From DUQW01 sp050953825 (lineage in GTDB: Bacteria; Bacillota_I; Bacilli_A; Acholeplasmatales; Acholeplasmataceae), in contig JBMNNF010000004.1 of assembly GCA_050953825.1 (NCBI GenBank), positions 1-64,000 on the forward strand: a stretch of 64,000 bases of DNA. The letters are read 5' to 3'. The notes under the pieces were generated by a model. That model was given only the letters and a program-made list of their open reading frames with translations, searched no databases and was not told the origin of the DNA. This document shows, in pieces, positions 61,727 to 64,000 of this stretch; within the stretch, counting starts at the first letter, position 1; each line of letters starts with the position of its first letter. A program made the translations under genes and the position numbers.

Positions 61727-62934
61727 ATGTGGTAGAAATTAGAAAACATTTCAGTTTTTTTAAGAATAATCCCAATGTCCATTATTTAGATAGTGCAGCA
61801 ACCGCCCTAAAATATGATTTAGCTATTAAAAAAATGACTGATTATTATTTAAAATCAGGGGTAAATATTCATAGAGGAAATTATCAACTATCTTTTTTAG
61901 CGACTAAAGAATATGAAGAGGCTCGAGAAGTAGTAGCTAAATTTATTAATGCTCATAAAGATGAAATAATTTTTACTAAAGGTGCAACTCAAGCCCTTAA
62001 TTTAGTTGCTAATTCTGCCCATTTATTAGTTGGCAAGGATGAAGAAATTGTTACTACCGAACAAGAACATAATTCTTCAGTTTTACCGTGGTTACACCAA
62101 AGTGAAGAATTAGGATTTAAGGTAAACTATATTCCGCTTACCAAAGAATATAAAATAACGGTTAATAATTTTAAAAAAGTTTTATCTAACAAAACTAAAG
62201 TAGTAGTAATTAATCATGTTTCTAATGTGTTAGGATATGTTAATCCAATCAAAGAAATTACAAAATTGGCTCATGAAAAAGGAGCTATTGTCGTTTTAGA
62301 TGCCGCTCAATCAATTGCAAATATGAAGATTGATGTGAAAGATTTAGATGTCGATTTTTTAGCTTTTTCTGGTCATAAAATATTTGGCCCAACAGGAATC
62401 GGAGTCTTGTACGGAAAAAAAGAAACATTAAAAAAATTAAGTGTTTATGAAGTTGGCGGAGAAATGATTTCAAAAGCCAACAAACAAGAAATCATTTTCC
62501 AAGATGTTCCACATCGTTTTGAAGCGGGAACACCACCAATTGCTGAGGCTCTAGGATTAGCTGAAGCCATTAAATTTATTGAGAGTTTAGATTATCAAGC
62601 TGCAACTAAACATGTTAGAAAATTAAAGGCTAAAGCCGTTCAAGAATTATCTCAGATTGAAGGGGTAACGATTTATAATCCAACATCAGATTTTGGAGTA
62701 GTTTCATTTAATATTGATGGTGTTCATCCACATGACGTCTCCTCAGTTTATGATGAATATAATGTCTGCCTCCGTTCAGGACATCATTGTGCTTCACTTT
62801 TAACAGAAGTATTAGGAATACCGGGAGGTAGCGTTAGAGTTTCAATTAGTATTTATAATGATGAAAAAGATATTGATGTCTTCATTGAGGCAACAAAGAA
62901 AGCGGCAAGATTTTTTAGAGGTTATTTAAAATGA
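61723..62934 (+). CDS. sufS: Cysteine desulfurase SufS
   Basis: 403 residues. PLP-dependent, with the Lys in AFSGHKIFGPTGIGVLYG (about 209-226), VVLDAAQSI as the PLP-contacting Asp segment and the catalytic Cys in CLRSGHHCA (about 353). It takes sulfur from cysteine and passes it to SufU. The start is a GTG overlapping the sufD stop (GTGA). No ATG fits the conserved N-terminus. Confidence 0.96.
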   Translation: MNVVEIRKHFSFFKNNPNVHYLDSAATALKYDLAIKKMTDYYLKSGVNIHRGNYQLSFLATKEYEEAREVVAKFINAHKDEIIFTKGATQALNLVANSAHLLVGKDEEIVTTEQEHNSSVLPWLHQSEELGFKVNYIPLTKEYKITVNNFKKVLSNKTKVVVINHVSNVLGYVNPIKEITKLAHEKGAIVVLDAAQSIANMKIDVKDLDVDFLAFSGHKIFGPTGIGVLYGKKETLKKLSVYEVGGEMISKANKQEIIFQDVPHRFEAGTPPIAEALGLAEAIKFIESLDYQAATKHVRKLKAKAVQELSQIEGVTIYNPTSDFGVVSFNIDGVHPHDVSSVYDEYNVCLRSGHHCASLLTEVLGIPGGSVRVSISIYNDEKDIDVFIEATKKAARFFRGYLK

Positions 62935-63374
62935 AAATTGAAGATTTATATCGCGATATCATAATGGAACATTATAAAAACCCGAGAAATAAGGGACTTT
63001 TAAATGATGATAAATATAAAAAAGTTAATCTTCTAAATCCGAGTTGTGGTGATGATGTTACCGTTCAAATTTTAGTAGAAGAAAATCGAATTAAAGATAT
63101 TAGGCATGATGGACACGGTTGTTCAATTTGTTGTTCGAGTGCTAGTGTTATGAGTGAAACTTTAATGGGGAAAACTACTCCCGAAGCACTCAATATTATT
63201 GATCAATATATGATGATGTTAACTGGAAAAGAATACGATAAAAACATCTTAAAGGGTGAAGCGCTAGCTTATACGGGAGTATCAAAATTTCCAGCACGAA
63301 TTAGATGCGCTTCAATTGCCTGGAAGGCAATGGAAGAGGCAATAGTGGAGGCTCAAAATGACCGAAAGAGATAA
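62931..63374 (+). CDS. sufU: SufU zinc-dependent sulfurtransferase
   Basis: 147 residues. It has the SufU cysteines in NPSCGDDV (about 41), GHGCSICCSSASVMSE (about 64) and the late RIRCASIAWKAMEEA (about 128). The 18-20 residue SufU-specific spacer relative to IscU is present (MMMLTGKEYDKNIL...). It accepts sulfur from SufS in Firmicutes. It overlaps sufS by 4 bases (ATGA) and sufB by 17 bases. Confidence 0.95.
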   Translation: MKIEDLYRDIIMEHYKNPRNKGLLNDDKYKKVNLLNPSCGDDVTVQILVEENRIKDIRHDGHGCSICCSSASVMSETLMGKTTPEALNIIDQYMMMLTGKEYDKNILKGEALAYTGVSKFPARIRCASIAWKAMEEAIVEAQNDRKR

Positions 63375-64000
63375 GAAGATAAAAGCGATTCAAGATGATT
63401 ATCAATATGGTTTTGAGACTAATGCTGAAGTTTTGTTTGATACAGGAAAAGGGCTAAATGAGGACGTAATAAGAGCTATTTCTAAAGCTAAAGACGAGCC
63501 GGAATGGATGTTAGAATATCGATTAGAAAGTTATCAAAACTTTTTAAAAATGTCTAACCCAAAATGGGGTCCAGACTTGTCAGAAATTGATTTTAATGAT
63601 TTCACTTATTTTATAAGAAATGTTGATGGAGTTAAAAATACTTGGGATGATGTGCCAGAAGAAATAAAAACAACCTTCGAACGTTTGGGAATCCCACAAG
63701 CTGAAAGAGAATATCTAGCAGGAGTCTCTACTCAATTTGAATCAGAAGTTGTTTATCACAGCACCCAAACTGAATTAGATGAGGCCGGAATTATTTATTT
63801 AGACACTGATACTGCATTAAAAAAATATCCAGAAATATTTAAAAAATATTTTGGTACTGTAGTCTCCAATACCGATAATAAATATGCTGCATTAAATGGT
63901 GCTGTCTGGAGTGGAGGATCGTTTATTTTTGTTCCTAAAGGAGCCAAAATATCAAAACCTATTCAATCATATTTTAGAATGAATTCTAATCAATTAGGAC
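63358..64000 (+). CDS. sufB: Fe-S cluster assembly protein SufB, 3'-partial
   Basis: 214 complete codons before the window edge. The start (MTERDKKIKAIQDDYQYGF) and the conserved EPEWMLEYRLESYQNFLKM, PKWGPDLSEIDF, GIPQAEREYLAGVSTQFESE and AALNGAVWSGGSFIFVPKG are typical of SufB, the scaffold subunit. The ATG at 63358 lies inside the end of sufU, with GGAGG (63346-63350) before it. The remaining half, including the cluster-site residues, lies outside the window. Confidence 0.96.
   Translation, partial: MTERDKKIKAIQDDYQYGFETNAEVLFDTGKGLNEDVIRAISKAKDEPEWMLEYRLESYQNFLKMSNPKWGPDLSEIDFNDFTYFIRNVDGVKNTWDDVPEEIKTTFERLGIPQAEREYLAGVSTQFESEVVYHSTQTELDEAGIIYLDTDTALKKYPEIFKKYFGTVVSNTDNKYAALNGAVWSGGSFIFVPKGAKISKPIQSYFRMNSNQLG

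Noticed and set aside
17190..64000. Mycoplasma genetic code (TGA = Trp)
   Set aside because: TGA ends several genes at the expected family C-termini and no conserved Trp is encoded by TGA.
1..64000. tRNA or rRNA genes
   Set aside because: No cloverleaf with conserved T-loop/anticodon features or rRNA-like segments was seen when reading the intergenic regions.

Overview
The window is low-GC, low-complexity DNA from a Firmicutes/Mollicutes-type bacterium. It keeps TGA as a stop: sigH, the transposase, oppB, bcp, sufC and sufD all end in TGA, and tryptophan is TGG. This rules out the Mycoplasma/Spiroplasma code and fits an Acholeplasma, Izemoplasma or Haloplasma-like lineage with a reduced genome. 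Pyruvate:ferredoxin oxidoreductase, a SUF Fe-S system, many lipoproteins and an OppF with a long insertion suggest a fermentative, peptide-importing, wall-less or wall-poor anaerobe. That placement is inference. Every gene supported here is on the + strand.

Layout. (1) 1-16919 holds one enormous surface-protein locus. It has about 33 MucBP-like beta modules (about 73 aa), about eleven modules of a second type, and three seven-bladed RCC1 propellers. Its frame is interrupted by an in-frame TAA (528-530) and by a cluster of frame changes (14860-15100), so it now reads as several ORFs. Two long near-identical duplications (1299-bp and 1323-bp periods) lie inside it. (2) 17190-26039 carries gltX, a lipoprotein gene, cysS, a P-type ATPase gene, rlmB and a sigH-like gene. 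This is the classic Firmicutes order with cysE, mrnC and yacP missing or replaced. (3) 26082-26829 is a compact IS1595-family element between sigH and rpmG. (4) 26917-40081 is the transcription/translation core: rpmG, secE, nusG, a ChaN/TraB-like gene, rplK, rplA, rplJ, rplL, a YbxB/RsmC-type methyltransferase gene, rpoB and rpoC. Its regulatory RNAs include two apparent L1-binding hairpins and an L10 leader. (5) 40211-48010 has a DUF4349 lipoprotein gene, a small hypothetical gene, a copper-type P1B ATPase gene, nifJ (PFOR) and bcp. (6) 48271-60004 is an oligopeptide ABC transporter operon (oppA-B-C-D-F) plus a repeat lipoprotein and two membrane proteins. oppA, oppC and oppF are all unusually large, and a cre-like site lies upstream. 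(7) 60210-64000 is the suf operon sufC-sufD-sufS-sufU-sufB, with sufB running off the window.

How they fit together. The Opp system imports peptides and PFOR oxidises pyruvate with ferredoxin. The SUF operon supplies Fe-S clusters to enzymes such as PFOR, and Bcp may protect them from peroxide. The perfect cre match before oppA suggests that carbon status controls peptide uptake.

Most unusual observations: an RpoC with an approximately 170-aa N-terminal extension that looks like two tandem RNA-polymerase alpha-CTD-type helix-hairpin-helix domains; an approximately 415-aa coiled-coil insertion between Walker A and the Q-loop of OppF; an OppA fused to about 500 aa of InlB-B/Flg_new-type repeats; a GluRS lacking about 37 aa of its usual zinc-binding/connective segment; a Gln at the rifampicin-site position 526 of RpoB; and a 37-bp palindrome lying on the rpmG promoter.
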